From Neurospora tetraspora (taxonomy: Eukaryota; Ascomycota; Sordariomycetes; Sordariales; Sordariaceae), in the NCBI RefSeq assembly GCF_033439725.1, contig NW_026944384.1, forward strand, positions 1,984,001-2,048,000: a DNA stretch of 64,000 nt, given 5' to 3'. The position numbers were made by a program, and so were the translations under genes. Numbering within the stretch: the first letter of the stretch is position 1; each line of letters opens with the position of its first letter. The notes below the pieces were generated by a model that was given only the letters and a program-made list of their open reading frames with translations, searched no databases and was not told the DNA's origin. Of the stretch, positions 1 through 11,026 are shown one piece after another.

Positions 1-480
1 GGAGTTCGTGTTGGTTTCCGGGTGGTCCTGTGTCGAAAGTCATACGCAACAGTTTGCTGCGTCGTCCGAGTCTTTCCTGTACAGTCAGATTGCTGGTATC
101 GCTTCGTCGGTGGAAACACGGCACTACAGACGGTTCCTGTAGTGCCCTCTCTGTCACTCAGACACTTGGTTGGGAAAATGCGCGGTCTCGGGTCCGAGAA
201 CTGGTCGCTCATGAATGTGTATTCAGACCCTCTGCAAGGGGTTGGTTTGCGGTCGCTGAGACCTTGACAACTAAATAGTCATCGCGTTTCTCCGAAGACC
301 TGCACCTGCTCTCGCAAGTGCTCCTGTTCCCAATCCCATGAAGGTTTCCCCCGATCCGAGAACGCCGTCTTAGTTCGCGAGAATTAAATGTCCAGCACCA
401 GAACCAGGCAGTTGAAAATCGTCATTCATTCGCTTCCCATTCGCCCAAAAGCAGCCGTCATTTCCTCATTGTCGGGAAAT
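1..480. other. Intergenic, left edge (3' side of the eL38 gene)
   Basis: I see no supported gene here. Short open frames lack family resemblance and overlap each other. The right part is probably the 3' untranslated region of the minus-strand ribosomal protein gene that ends at 481. Confidence 0.5.
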
Positions 481-980
481 TTAAGCAGTCTGCTTCTTGT
501 TGCGCTTGGCAACGTCGGCGATGGTGAGGGCTATAGTCTCGCATGTCAGTTCCATCATTCTCGCAGCTGTCCTTTTCTGCCTTGTCCATCTCTTTCTCTG
601 GATCAGATATTCGGGGTCGGGGAGCGCGTACAAGGAGGGAGGGAAGCCTTGAGCTTCTCAGCCTTGTCGGAGTCCTTGAGAACAAGGGTGTAGAGGTACT
701 TCTGGCAGCGGACCTTGAACTTGATCTGCTGAGTGCTCTTGTTCTTCTTGATCCGGGCGGCTGCAGGGTGAAAGCGACTCTGTTAGAATTTCGTTCGGGT
801 TTCGCGACGGTATTTCTCGGGCAGGCCCTTGGCCAAACATACCGGAAGCGTCCTTGCGCCGGCAGATCTCGATGAACTATTATTGAAATCAAAGTCAGCA
901 AAGCAAGCCCAATTGCAGCACGCATGCACAAATTCAGCATGACGACGTACCTTCTTGATATCTCCGATTTCCTGAGGCAT
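481..980 (-). CDS. rpl38: 60S ribosomal protein L38 (eL38)
   Basis: Four exons on the minus strand: 951..980, 843..876, 632..760 and 481..530, giving 80 residues. The start [10 protein letters not shown] is followed by [11 protein letters not shown], then [37 protein letters not shown] and [15 protein letters not shown]. This is the full eL38 family sequence at its normal length. eL38 is a small protein of the large cytosolic ribosomal subunit. All introns have GT/AG ends (GTACGT, GTATGT and GTACGC donors) and keep the frame. A high intron number in a very short gene is usual for fungal ribosomal protein genes. The gene is divergent from the small gene starting at 1593, so about 600 bp is the likely promoter region. 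The identification is near certain; the least consensus-like donor is that of the last intron. Confidence 0.95.
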
Positions 981-1592
981 TTTGGCGGCTTGGTGCTGGA
1001 CTTCCCGTACTTGTGGTGACGACGACAACGGAGTTCAGGAGCGTGGATGAATTTTAGGTACTATGGAAATAATTTTGTGTGGGTTTGGGGCCTAGGCGGT
1101 GCGAGTGGCTTGGTGGGGGTGCGTGCGGGCAATGAGCCGCTAACGCGACGCACCCTTGTTTTCGCTGTCACTTCTGCCAAATCACACATGCCGACGTTAG
1201 CGCAAGCTCCAAGTGTGGCTGATGCTGCACTTTGGTAACTGCGTTAACTTTGGCGGACACGGTGACGCAAGGAGCTCGTGTGGCGTCGACTCGTCTCATT
1301 CCAACGAACAGTCACCGTTGGACCGTCTAAAACATCTGATTGCGAAAGTTCGCCTTCAAGCTCGGTTGCAACTCGTGGAGGCCTCGAGAGGACACGATTC
1401 TAGTAGTTTGTGTACCCAGATAGTATATAATCAGAGATCAATCACGCGGTCCTACTTAGAGCTTCTTTTGTTCCAGATCAAGTGCCACCTCATCAGACAA
1501 CTCAGTTAGTTTGGGCGTTAACGTTTTGCACTGCGCCTACCCCTCTTGCCTAACCACCACTTACAAGACCACCCCCTTCGAGCTACTTAAAC
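981..1592. promoter_or_regulatory. Divergent intergenic region, eL38 / small membrane protein
   Basis: This 612 bp region separates two outward-facing genes and must hold both promoters. I see no RNA gene or repeat. A TATATAA-like stretch near 1424-1430 lies about 165 bp upstream of the plus-strand start codon. Its role is inference. Confidence 0.4.
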
Positions 1593-2068
1593 ATGCCAAC
1601 GCCACTGGATAACGCATTGAGATCACGAGTGAGTACCTCATCACCACAACTCAACATACCGAAGCAATCATGCTTGTCGAATCTTTGCTGATAGTTTCCG
1701 CGAGCAAGAACGCATTTCTTGGTAAGCTTCTTATTCAACAGTCGGGCAGTCGACCGAACCTTGACTAACCCCACATAGCGTTCGCCGGCATCGTGACGGG
1801 TGCCGCCGCATGGTCTATCTGGGGAGGCGACGTCTTTCCTCAAGCCCAGGCTGACCCGAAGGGCAACCCTGAAGAGTGGACTCGCGAGGAGATGCGCACA
1901 TGGCTTACACTGGTGAGTTTTCTTGTTTTGTAAAAAGCAGACGAAAAACTCGAAGCTAATGTTGGGAACTCTTATCATCTCCAGCGTAATCTTCATCCAT
2001 CAGACTCAGACACCCGGGAGCAGTTACTGGAAAGGATCCAAGCGAACATGAGAATCCCAAGACAGTGA
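1593..2068 (+). CDS. Small single-helix membrane protein, conserved fungal type (hypothetical)
   Basis: The preferred model is 88 residues from four exons: 1593..1628, 1709..1721, 1779..1912 and 1985..2068. A short N-terminus (MPTPLDNALRSR) leads into a hydrophobic segment with core FAGIVTGAAAWSIWG, likely one transmembrane helix. The soluble tail contains DPKGNPEEWTREEMRTWL and RNLHPSDSDTREQLLERI. The tail pattern (W-x-x-E-E-M-R-x-W-L then a second short helix) resembles a SAP/HeH-like helix pair, which is inference. The first intron is uncertain. Donor GTGAGT at 1629 with branch CTGAT at 1688 and acceptor at 1708 fits best. Donor GTACCT at 1633 with exon 1695..1721 would also keep the frame and add ISASK. 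No function is known to me. It lies upstream of ste24 in the same orientation. Confidence 0.7.
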
Positions 2069-2744
2069 GCTGGTAGTACTGGAGGAATTGGGGGATCCCC
2101 AAAGCTCAAAAGCCCTATGATATGTTATACCCTTTGAAGAATACCTAGCATGCATTCATTTTGTCCCATGTTCTTCATGGCATTGCTATCTTCATAGCAG
2201 GCTGTGCGATGGTATCATCAGCTGGCTAGAGGACACATGCTGTTGGATCCTTTTCTCCCATCGTACTTACATACTCGTGATCCCAACCGCTGAATACAAG
2301 AGCATAAACCGGCAACCAGACAATATGACTACATACAGCCATCCGGAAATGCTCCTTGATGTCAACAGGAAACACTATTTACATTCGGGGATCCGTAGGG
2401 TGACCCGGCAACATGGAACCACCACGCTGCGCTCGCGGGGAACCTCTACGACCAGGCTTATCGATAAGACCTACTGAGTGGGGCGAGTTGCAAATTAACC
2501 CAATCAGCATGTGTAAATCATGGTGGCTGCGCCATACGTAACGGTACGTACCTGCAAGGAAGCTTCAAGCGGAACTGGGGCAAGGACAGGTTGTTGTTAC
2601 TGTTTGTACCTTGCTGGCATTGTGCTTATAACCAATGCGGCGGACAATCTGACACGGTCTTTTGGCTTTCATTGTTCCAACAAACAAACATTCCATTTGC
2701 GCATTCGGCGGAGCCTCTAGTAGACACGCCCTTATTGCGCGACG
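2069..2744. other. Intergenic, small gene to ste24
   Basis: This 676 bp region has no supported gene. It carries the 3' end of the upstream gene and the ste24 promoter. A CCAAT pentamer occurs around 2632, about 110 bp before the ste24 start codon. Nothing else stands out. Confidence 0.4.
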
Positions 2745-4332
2745 ATGGAGTTTCTTCAGGTACGTTCTGCGAAATCCTTCTCCTCTGACATCCAAGGGGA
2801 GCACCGGCTAACATGGCACTCTCCAAACGGCAGCGTCTCGCGAGGTTCCTCGACCGGCCTCTCTTCCCCTGGAAGAAGCTGATCATTGGCTTCTCCCTCG
2901 CCAACTACTTCATCGAAGGTTTCCTCGGATATCGTCAGTATCAGGTCCTCAAGAAGACCAAGGTCCCCAAGGTGTTGGAGCATGAGGTGTCCCAAGAGGT
3001 CTTCGACAAGAGTCAGGTACGATATCCCCCAGCTACGGACCACCAGCCAGTCACCATTTTCTGACATACGATATAGGCATACGGACGCGCCAAGGCAAAG
3101 TTCGAGTTTTTCAGCGGTATATACGGTCAAATCCAAAACATCTTGTTCTATCAGTTCGACGTCCTCCCGAAGCTATGGTCATTCGCCGGCAACCTCCTCG
3201 TTCGGTTCGCGCCAGCCCGGTTCTCCGGCGAAATCTCGCAATCTATCGTCTTCGTCCTGTCCTTCGTCGTCATCTCCCAGATTCTCTCGCTGCCGACTAG
3301 CCTCTACCACACTTTCGTCTTGGAGGAGAAGTTCGGTTTCAACAAGTCGTCTGCCAAGCTTTGGATTACCGACAAGATCAAGTCTCTCTTCTTGACCTTT
3401 GTCCTCACGCCTCCGATCCTCGCTGGCTTTTTGGCTATCGTGCAGAAGACTGGAAACCAGTTCTTCTACTATCTCTGGGTTTTTGTCGCTGGTCTCCAGG
3501 TTGTCATGATCACCATCTACCCGATCTTCATTCTGCCTCTGTTCAACAAGCTCTCTCCCCTTGAGGAGGGTGAGCTCAAGAGCAGCGTTGAGGATTTGGC
3601 CAAGAAGCTCAAGTTCCCCCTCTCCGAGTTGCACGTCATTGATGGCAGCAAGCGCAGCGCCCACAGCAACGCCTACTTCTTCGGCATGCCCTGGAAGAAG
3701 CACATTGTCATCTACGATACCTTGATCGAAAAGAGCGAGACCCAGGAGGTTGTTGCCGTTCTTGCACACGAGTTGGGTCACTGGAAGTTGGGTCATACCA
3801 CTAGCCTCTTTGGCATCTCCCAGGTAAGCTATTGCTCCTTTGTTGCCGTTTCCTCTGTTTGCCATGAAATGTTACTAACAATGACCAGGCCCACTTCTTC
3901 GCCATTTTCTCCCTCTTCTCCGTTTTCATCAACAACAACTCGCTTTATGCCGACTTTGGCTTCCACACGGTGCACCCTATCATCGTTGGATTCCTTCTCT
4001 TCTCGGACGTCCTTGGCCCTACCGATACCCTTATCAAGCTCGGCATGAACGTTCTCAGCCGCAAGTTCGAGTTCCAGGCCGATGAGTTCGCCAACGAGCT
4101 TGGCTACAACGCCGAGCTCGCTCGCTCCTTGATCAAGCTCCAGATCCAGAACCTTAGCACCATGGATGCTGACTGGCTGTTCGCCACCTACCACTTCTCG
4201 CACCCCATTTTGACCGAGAGACTGAAGGCTCTCAACTGGCAGTCCACTGGAAAGGTGGAGGTCAAGGAGAAGGGTAAAGAGGGTGATGAGAAGACTGATG
4301 TTGCTACTGCCACTGGGCGGGATGAGCTCTAA
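2745..4332 (+). CDS. STE24: CAAX prenyl protease STE24 (M48A zinc metalloprotease)
   Basis: Four exons (2745..2759, 2834..3016, 3077..3823, 3889..4332) give 462 residues, the normal family length. The first exon encodes only MEFLQ and joins to RLARFLDRPLFPWKK; the GTACGT donor and CAG acceptor support this over the in-frame ATG at 2813. The zinc-protease motif VLAHELGHWKLGH lies at about residues 294-306, with His297, Glu298 and His301. The downstream EFQADEFANELGY supplies the third zinc ligand. Several hydrophobic segments match the multi-helix chamber of the family. Known role: this endoplasmic-reticulum and inner-nuclear-membrane enzyme removes the -AAX tripeptide from farnesylated proteins. 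In fungi it also makes the first N-terminal cut of a-type lipopeptide pheromone precursors and helps clear clogged translocons. The lysine- and glutamate-rich C-terminal tail is followed by a 3' region that is duplicated behind the lipase gene (6569..6659). Confidence 0.95.
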
Positions 4333-4900
4333 GTCGGGGTAGGATGATAGAAATGAGAAAGTGGAGGAGGAATTGAAAATCAAGCTGGGATGTGTGTGAT
4401 CACAAGTTGAAGGAAAATCAGCGCCCTTGATGAAAGAGTACCCCACTCTATATTGCTTTTGAATTATCATTTTGATAGAGAATCTAGAAAGAAATCTGTT
4501 TTCCATTACTGAACAGGACGAAGTCCGTCAACCTTGAACCTGAATCTTTTTATGCTGTTGGTCGTCGAATTTGGAATTTGTTGATGTTGAGTGCTACAAA
4601 CTTGCGAAGCTGTGATGGTTGCGGCTTAACACATACAGAACCCTAACCCTTGGCTATGTTCTATAGCAGCTGGCAACCGGGTGCAAAAAGCTCTCCCCGG
4701 ACCCCGGCCGATCAATCGAACTTTGGACGGAGCCGATCCAGCAACCGCGCCCGCTCGTCGCGAACCACTCCATAGGATCCCGAAACGCTTGTGTTCGTCC
4801 CGGCGCATTCGGCCTCGCCCGGTCCTATTTCCACCCCCGCAATTCTTCGACGTCAACCACCACCACCGACCACCATCGGCGACAACCACATCCCGCCAAG
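4333..4900. promoter_or_regulatory. Intergenic, ste24 to bL34m, with telomere-like box
   Basis: This 568 bp region holds the ste24 3' untranslated region and the bL34m promoter/leader. A short telomere-type motif, AACCCTAACCCTT, lies at 4639-4651, about 250 bp before the start codon. The 100 bp before the start codon is C/A-rich, as is common in fungal leaders. Confidence 0.4.
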
Positions 4901-5411
4901 ATGTCCAGAATTTTCTCGTCGGCCCTCCAGGCCGCTTTCAAGCCGAGCGCTTTCCTCCCCAAGACTGCCACTCGGTACGCTACACTGCCCTCCATCCTCC
5001 CCACCCTGATGCCAAAACATAAGGTTAAACAGTAACTAACCCGTGCCACTCCAACAAAACAGCTCATTCTCCATCCTCCCCTCCCTCCGTCCCACCACCT
5101 TTTCTAGTCCCATCTTCCGCGCCCCCAACGCCATCACCGCACCCTCGGCCTCCTCTCCCACTACCACCGCTACGGTCGGCATCGACGGCGAAGTCCTCGA
5201 CCTCCTCTCCGCCTCCTCCCTTGTTTCGAGTCATCCGGCGCTTAGCGGGTTGGGCTCCCAGATCCGCTGCGGCCCGCGCCCGACGATGAGCGGCGCGACG
5301 AGGCTGGTGCAGAAGCGCAGACACGGGTTCCTGAGCAGGGTCAAGACGAAGAATGGGCAGAAGACGTTGAAGAGGAGGCAGGCCAAGGGGAGGTTGAGGT
5401 TGAGTGCTTAG
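4901..5411 (+). CDS. Mitochondrial large-subunit ribosomal protein bL34m
   Basis: Two exons (4901..4974, 5063..5411) give 140 residues. The N-terminus MSRIFSSALQAAFKPSAF is basic, serine-rich and lacks acids, as expected of a mitochondrial targeting presequence. A low-complexity Ser/Thr/Pro/Ala stretch follows. The last 45 or so residues carry the diagnostic bL34 block, with TRLVQKRRHGFLSRVKTKNG and QKTLKRRQAKGRLRLSA. bL34 binds 23S-type rRNA in the mitochondrial large subunit. The GTACGC donor, CAG acceptor and phase-2 junction (CG|C) agree. The start at 4901 is the first ATG giving the presequence and has a purine at -3. Confidence 0.93.
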
Positions 5412-6568
5412 GCGTGGTTGACTTGAGCTGGGACGCATTGATTGAAATGTTGGGGGGGAGGGGGAGAAAGGGACCAAGTGAGTAGAGAGGGAAGAGGGAA
5501 TGAAGGGAGGAAGTAAGGGGAAAGGGAGGGAAGTGAAGGGGGCCAAAGAGGAGAAAGAATCGAAACTCGTCCATCCGTCCGTCCCTCCGTCCGTCCGCAG
5601 AAGCTGTTCGACCATATTTCTCTCCTGTTGGGTGGGCTCAGCTGCTACGACTCGACCGACTCTCTCGCTTGCTGGAATTCACGGACCCGGCCGCGTCTCG
5701 GAGGTAGTTATATGGGCGGGCAAGCCATGCTCTCGATCGTTCGACCTGACGCATCTACGGGGCATAGCGAGTGAAAAGCTCGCAGGCAGGAGACGGACAA
5801 CATAATATCCTCGGCCGCTGAAGATACTGGGAGGGCTTGGACATACTACAGCAGCGAGGCGCAAAACGAACCGGACGAGCTCTATTGCCTGCCGTCTCAT
5901 GGTCTAGGAACGGTAACCGAATCTCAGCCTTCACCTCACGCTCTTGTTTACCCCTTCCTCTCTACACATTGTATGAAGGAGAACACTTGTACATTATGAA
6001 AAATACGACCTGTTATACCCACCCATCACTCAAGGTTTCCTGCCCGCCTGATTTACAATACTTGAGAAGTATTTATCATGCACACTATGGCCGTCGCGAC
6101 GGCGTTCTTGGCGCTGGTCGGCAATTTTGTTTAACTCCATCCGTTTTATATGTGCAATACGACGCGACGCGGCATGAGGGTTGACTTCAAACTTCTTTTT
6201 TTTTTTTCAGTCAAAAGGTTGTTTTACTGCCAAGTGGCGGCGATTTCACACATACACTGTCACTTCACCAAAACGTCAAAGTATCCAAGAAGGTGATTTC
6301 TCTGGGGTGTCATTGATGCTATTCTGAAGAACTATCTTCCAAGCTTCCCTGCACAAAGCACCCCTATTTTACCTTTGAGACTTGCTCAGCGGGCAGTGTC
6401 ACTTTTCTACGCGGGCAGTGTCACAGTAATCGCCAACCCTAATAAATTCTAATTCGACAAGTTTAATTTAGAGATCCTATCGAGAATTACTTGCGCCAAA
6501 CCACTATAACTTTACCAAAACTAATCTCGTACTAACATAAATCCAACATTACGCATTCCATCTTTATC
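5412..6568. other. Convergent intergenic region, bL34m / lipase
   Basis: About 1.16 kb with no supported gene. It starts with G-rich sequence, then a short degenerate CCGT/CCCT repeat (about 5570-5598), and contains a T-run near 6200. Both flanking genes point into it, so 3' ends of both transcripts are expected here. Confidence 0.4.
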
Positions 6569-6659
6569 TCAATTTCTCCTCCACCTTCTCATTTCCATAC
6601 TCCTACCTCCTACCCCGACTTAGAGCTCATCCCGCCAGTAGCAACATCAGTCTTCTCAT
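6569..6659 (-). repeat. Duplicated copy of the ste24 3' end
   Basis: Read on the minus strand, this segment matches plus-strand 4286..4376 of ste24. A 23-nt identical block is followed by a 7-nt gap in the copy, then a 29-nt identical block that spans the ste24 stop codon (GATGAGCTCTAA). A more diverged tail follows, including GTGGAGGAG. It begins about 17 nt beyond the lipase stop codon and lies in sense orientation with the lipase, so the lipase transcript would carry a ste24-like 3' sequence. Confidence 0.85.
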
Positions 6660-6675
6660 TTACTTGATGTGATTC

Positions 6676-7898
6676 TCACAACACCAAGGCTTTCAAGTCA
6701 GTCTCAAGATTGTTGCTCTTGACATAAGCAACATCCTCGGCAGTCCACTGCTTCACGCGAGTCTCGAGCTCCTCATCAGTGACGTTGCTAGCCGCAACGT
6801 TAGTGTCATCCCTCTTCCAACCGAAGCCGCGGCCGCCAACCAAGCAGCCGCCGATGCTCCCGAAGTAGTTAAGGTGGTCAGCGATGTTATAGCTGAGTGT
6901 GCCGGCGTTGCACTGGATGTTGGCGTATCCCTCGCAGATCTTGACCTGGCTGGTGGTGGGCTGGGTTGATTCGGTGTTGATCCACCACTCGGGGGAGGTG
7001 TGGCGGTAGTTGTCGTAGATGGGAGGGACACGGGGCACGGGGTCCGAGGCGTGGGTGACGCGGTACTCGTCGCCGGGCTGGTTGGTGACGAAGGCGACGA
7101 AGGCCTCGTTGCCGACGCGGGGCGAGCCGAAGGTGATGAGGTCGGCGGTGTAGCCGGCCTTGCGGAGGTAGGCGGCGGCGAGGGTGGCGACGGCAGCGCC
7201 GAGCGAGTGGCCGGTGACACCGATGCTGTAGTCGGGGTTGGTGGCATGGGCGGACTGGACGGCCGCGGTGACCTTGGTCGCAACCTCCTTCCAGGCGGTG
7301 TAGAAGCCGGCGTGGACGAGACAGCCGCTCACGAGGTCACAGGGGACCTGGACGAAATTTTCGCTGGATGAATGTCAGTTGGGGGGTCCTGCTGTGGTAC
7401 GGGATACGGACTCGGTGTTCGACTTACTCGGCCATCCAGTTTTGGACCGAAGAGGATCCTCTGAAGGAAACAGCGATAACCTTCTTGACAGGGTCAACTG
7501 AGACAAGGCCGCGGATATCAGTGGTGTAGCCACTTTTGATTTGTTAGAAGCCGCATTATCTCGACTGGGTCTTTATGGAGTCTCTTACGTGAAAGAGGCA
7601 ATAGTCACGGCCTTGTCGCCGGCGACGGTAGGGCAAACTCTGTTGGAGCAAGCGACGGGAGTGCCAGCAGCGTTGTTGCTGTTGCAATAGGCGGTGCCAG
7701 CTTGCTCAGCCCAGTAGTGGAGCTTGGAAAGCTCATCGGTGGTGACATCGGCTGGACAAGGCTGGTTAGCTTCAGGTTGACATCAAGAGATGGTGTAGGT
7801 GTTGTAGGCTTACCTCTCTTAGCCACGTTGGGGCTCGTCGAGGGCGCCGCCAGACCGGTGGCCGCCATGGCGGAAGCCAAAAACAGAGATGCCTTCAT
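6676..7898 (-). CDS. Secreted class-3 lipase (alpha/beta hydrolase, feruloyl esterase A-like fold)
   Basis: Four minus-strand exons (7814..7898, 7589..7751, 7428..7532, 6676..7363) give 346 residues. An N-terminal signal peptide (MKASLFLASAMAATGLAAP) is followed by a short propeptide ending in Lys-Arg, a Kex2-type site. The nucleophile elbow is GHSLGA with Ser171. The likely remaining triad members are Asp225 in ASDPVPRVP and His281 in ADHLNYF. FRGSSSVQNW is the conserved strand before the lid/oxyanion region. Family role: extracellular hydrolysis of triacylglycerols or related esters. Pairs of cysteines fit a secreted, disulfide-bonded enzyme. The gene is divergent from the GH3 gene across 4.4 kb and on the same side as a CTF1-beta/FAR-type regulator. 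Lipase versus feruloyl esterase activity cannot be settled from sequence alone. Confidence 0.92.
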
Positions 7899-8066
7899 TT
7901 TGTGTTGGAGAAGTGGTTATTTCAGAGAGAAGACAAGACAGTCCACGGGATATGAGAACCAGGAGTAATACTGAACCTGTGTCTGCTGCAAGAGAGATTC
8001 GAGAAGGGAAACGGCGGACATTGTCGTGATCTTTATACTCAACACCATCACCATGCGTGCAATATG

Positions 8067-8147
8067 TACCCCTGACTTGCCTTGACTTGCCCACATTCTA
8101 CCCTGACTTGACTTGCATTGCCATACCCCTAACTTGACTTGCCTTCC
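8067..8147. repeat. Degenerate tandem repeat upstream of the lipase gene
   Basis: Three units start at about 8067, 8099 and 8124. Each begins TACCC(C)T(G/A)ACTTG and contains a further GACTTGC. They lie 170-250 bp upstream of the lipase start codon, within the probable promoter. Confidence 0.7.
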
Positions 8148-9746
8148 AGGTTGAGATGGCTTGCCTTGTGTGCCACGCTGGACCCAACCCACCACCCACA
8201 CTGCTTAATCCCTTCTCCTCCATCCCGATGTATCGCCAACCAGGATTTTGTCTCAATTCCTCCGCAACGATCCGAAGCCCAGAACGCCGGTACGGCTTGG
8301 CCCGCTTGGCCTGCCACCCAACTTCAAAGCCGAGCCCTGGACATCGGTCAGGAGGACCTGAAATTGTAGTATCGCGCTTCACTTGGCGTATACGGTGAGA
8401 TCAAGATCAACACTGATGAAGCCGGTGATCGTTCTCGGCGTGAGCCGCCAGGAACACGGCAGCTAACAGCCAAACAATGCGGAGACTAGGTAGTTTAGTC
8501 TCGCTAATTAGCACAAAGGACCGGACTTGATACACTAGACCGGGACAAGATCGTCAGCGGAGCTAACCATTGGAGAGGAAGTGGGTGCAGTACGAGAGGC
8601 ACACTTCTATCAGCCAGGTCCTCAGGCGAAGCGAGAGGAAGCTGAAGGGCAAGGGGTTTTGTTTTGCTTTGTTTCTTTGCTTCTGGGAGTTTCTTTTCCA
8701 TGGTCAGTTTCAGGTAGTCTGGGCAGCTTCACATGTCACAAGTTGTCAAACACCACGGCCCACCTTGTGCCGGTTCCCTGATGGGGCATGGAGGGGATCA
8801 TCCTCTGGCCTTCCATACACGGACTTGGAGGCCCGGCGGTCTGGTAGTTAGCACAGCCGCTAAGTTGTATAGCTTCTGTAGGTGCGGAGGGAATGGCCAA
8901 ATCTGGGGTTGAGTTGCGAGAAGGGGACCAAGGAGAGGAGGGTACAGTGAAGGCTGAAAGATGTGATAGAGGTCAAGTGATCATCTTGATACTAGTTTCG
9001 AACGTTCCCCTGTTGTTCTAAACGGTACACTAGGCCGGACTGTCCAAGAGTGTTCAAGAGGGTACCGAGACCGCAGCCACGTGCACCGTGCACCGTGAAA
9101 GATTAAGGTAACTTTGATCATCGGAGCGGGCCGTATAAGTGCAGGGGTTGACTGTCGGTAATCTGAGTATTCATGCTGGAGAACTTGGGGAAGTATACGT
9201 AATATGGTAGCGTCCGCGGCTCTAGGTTTGCGGTGTGATGAAGAACACGGTTGAGCGGCTCCGGATTCTGCATTAACGGCCGACTCGCAAGATGGATGCA
9301 AGAAGGGAAAAGATCACCACCTCAATCATTCCCTTTGGAAGAAGAAAAGATCCAACAGGACGCTGTGTAAGAAGTGCTCCTTCCTCTTCTGGTTCTTGTT
9401 CCTGTCGTTCTCTTGATATGAGTGGACAAGAGCAAGTTCGAGATGTTCCTGCAGAAGAAGGGCAACGCCTTCCGTTAAACCCCCGCAAACAACGACTGAT
9501 GATTGGTGCCCCAACGAAACCCCAATGGAGGGAAATTCGGTCGAGTAAGCCGAAGAAGTTGAAGAATTCAAAGAAATCTGCTATAACAAATGTGATAAGG
9601 TATGTGTCGCCACGGTTGTTATGTGCAGATGACTGACTCAAAAGAGAAGGACGGACGGCGTCGAAGTCACGATTGCACGTTCATCTCACGCCAAGCTCCT
9701 TTGTTTTTAGTGACTGAGTGGTGTAAAAAGTCCTTACTAAGATATA

Positions 9747-9885
9747 CTTGGGGGTTGTCGGGCGGCTTGGTTGGAGCCTTTTGTCAACCCCCTACTCATC
9801 TTTTATGAGAGGGGGTTGACAAAAGAAAAGATGAGTAGGGGGTTGAGGAAAGGTTCCACCACCGAGCCGCACCACAACCCCCAAG
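9747..9885. repeat. Fold-back (inverted-repeat) element, MITE-like
   Basis: The left arm 9747..9804 and right arm 9826..9885 are imperfect inverted copies, with about 21 nt between them. The inner 21 nt of the arms (TCAACCCCCTACTCATCTTT plus T) are perfectly complementary, and the outer ends both carry CTTGGGGGTTGT. The 21-nt centre again contains GGGGGTTGACAAAAG, which can pair with 9779-9793, so two alternative hairpins are possible. No coding capacity and no clear target-site duplication were seen. Confidence 0.75.
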
Positions 9886-10350
9886 AACCTCCAACAAGTT
9901 ACTTCTACGCAAGGTCAGCCGACGAGAATGGGTCCTGGGACACTTGGTGCGACCATATTGTTTCGAATTATTGAGTTGGCCTGTAGTGTATGTCCAAAGA
10001 GGTTGACGGGCGGAATGGTTCCGCATATGTTCAATTTGGACTCGTGATCTACACTCCTGCTTACTAGAACGGGTTAATAAAGAGCAACGGGAATGTCTCA
10101 CAGTGGCATGGTGAGAAGTACGACCGTTTATCAACAAACTCGGATCCGGGTGGTTCAATTAGTCTAGTGACTGCCGGCCTCCCGTATATTGAGGAGTAAA
10201 AAGACGGAATGCTCCATTCAGCGGAGTTCAGTTCAATGCTCCTACACTAGCCAGACCTGCTCGATGAAGACGCTCGCGCATCAGCTCCGACATCGCTTCG
10301 CTTACCCGCACTCACCACCACACCACACCATCTCGGGCCTCACTGACGTA

Positions 10351-10390
10351 TAACTCCCCTCCTCATGCTATAACTCCCCTCCCCATGCGA
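10351..10390. repeat. 20-bp direct doublet
   Basis: Two adjacent 20-bp units beginning TAACTCCCCTCC, at 10351-10370 and 10371-10390, differ at two positions. No function can be assigned. Confidence 0.7.
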
Positions 10391-11026
10391 GCCTGCAGCG
10401 CACTACACCACCACGAAGGACAACCATCCCCAAGACTTTAAGCAAAGCATAAGAGCAACTGCGTCATTGTGCTGCTGCCCAACTCTCTGGCTTCTCTGGT
10501 TCTGGTTTTCGAGGTTCTTCGGTAAATGAGGTGTCCCGGCGCAACCTCCGCCCCCTGCTGCTGTTCACCCACTGCCACGGTCAAATCACGGCCGTTGCCG
10601 ACCAGTACCCTTGCCCAGCTGCCCACTAGGCCCAATCATACCCCATGGACTGCTTTCCCCCGCCGTTATTTCTCCGCATAAGGATCTCTGCTATAACTTA
10701 ACTCCGCCAACAGAAGGGATCAACAGGTGCATGGAATGGCCTAACTTCAGTGAGGAATCTCCTCCGGACCGCAACGTCGGCCAAGCATCTAGCTTGCTGC
10801 TTATGGCTACCAGAGCACGACACGGACCGAGAGACCTATCTTCAAGCGGAGAGCATCTCGATTGATTTCTCCCCTTTGCCCTTCTTCTGATTTTAGTGAA
10901 AAAAACAACATCGGAAGAGCTGGTGACCAAAAACCTGTTCCGGATCTTCACAGTGGCTAGTGCTGCTACAGTGGTGGAAATTGGGATTATATACAAGCTT
11001 CATTACCGGTAATCTACCTCGCCTAG

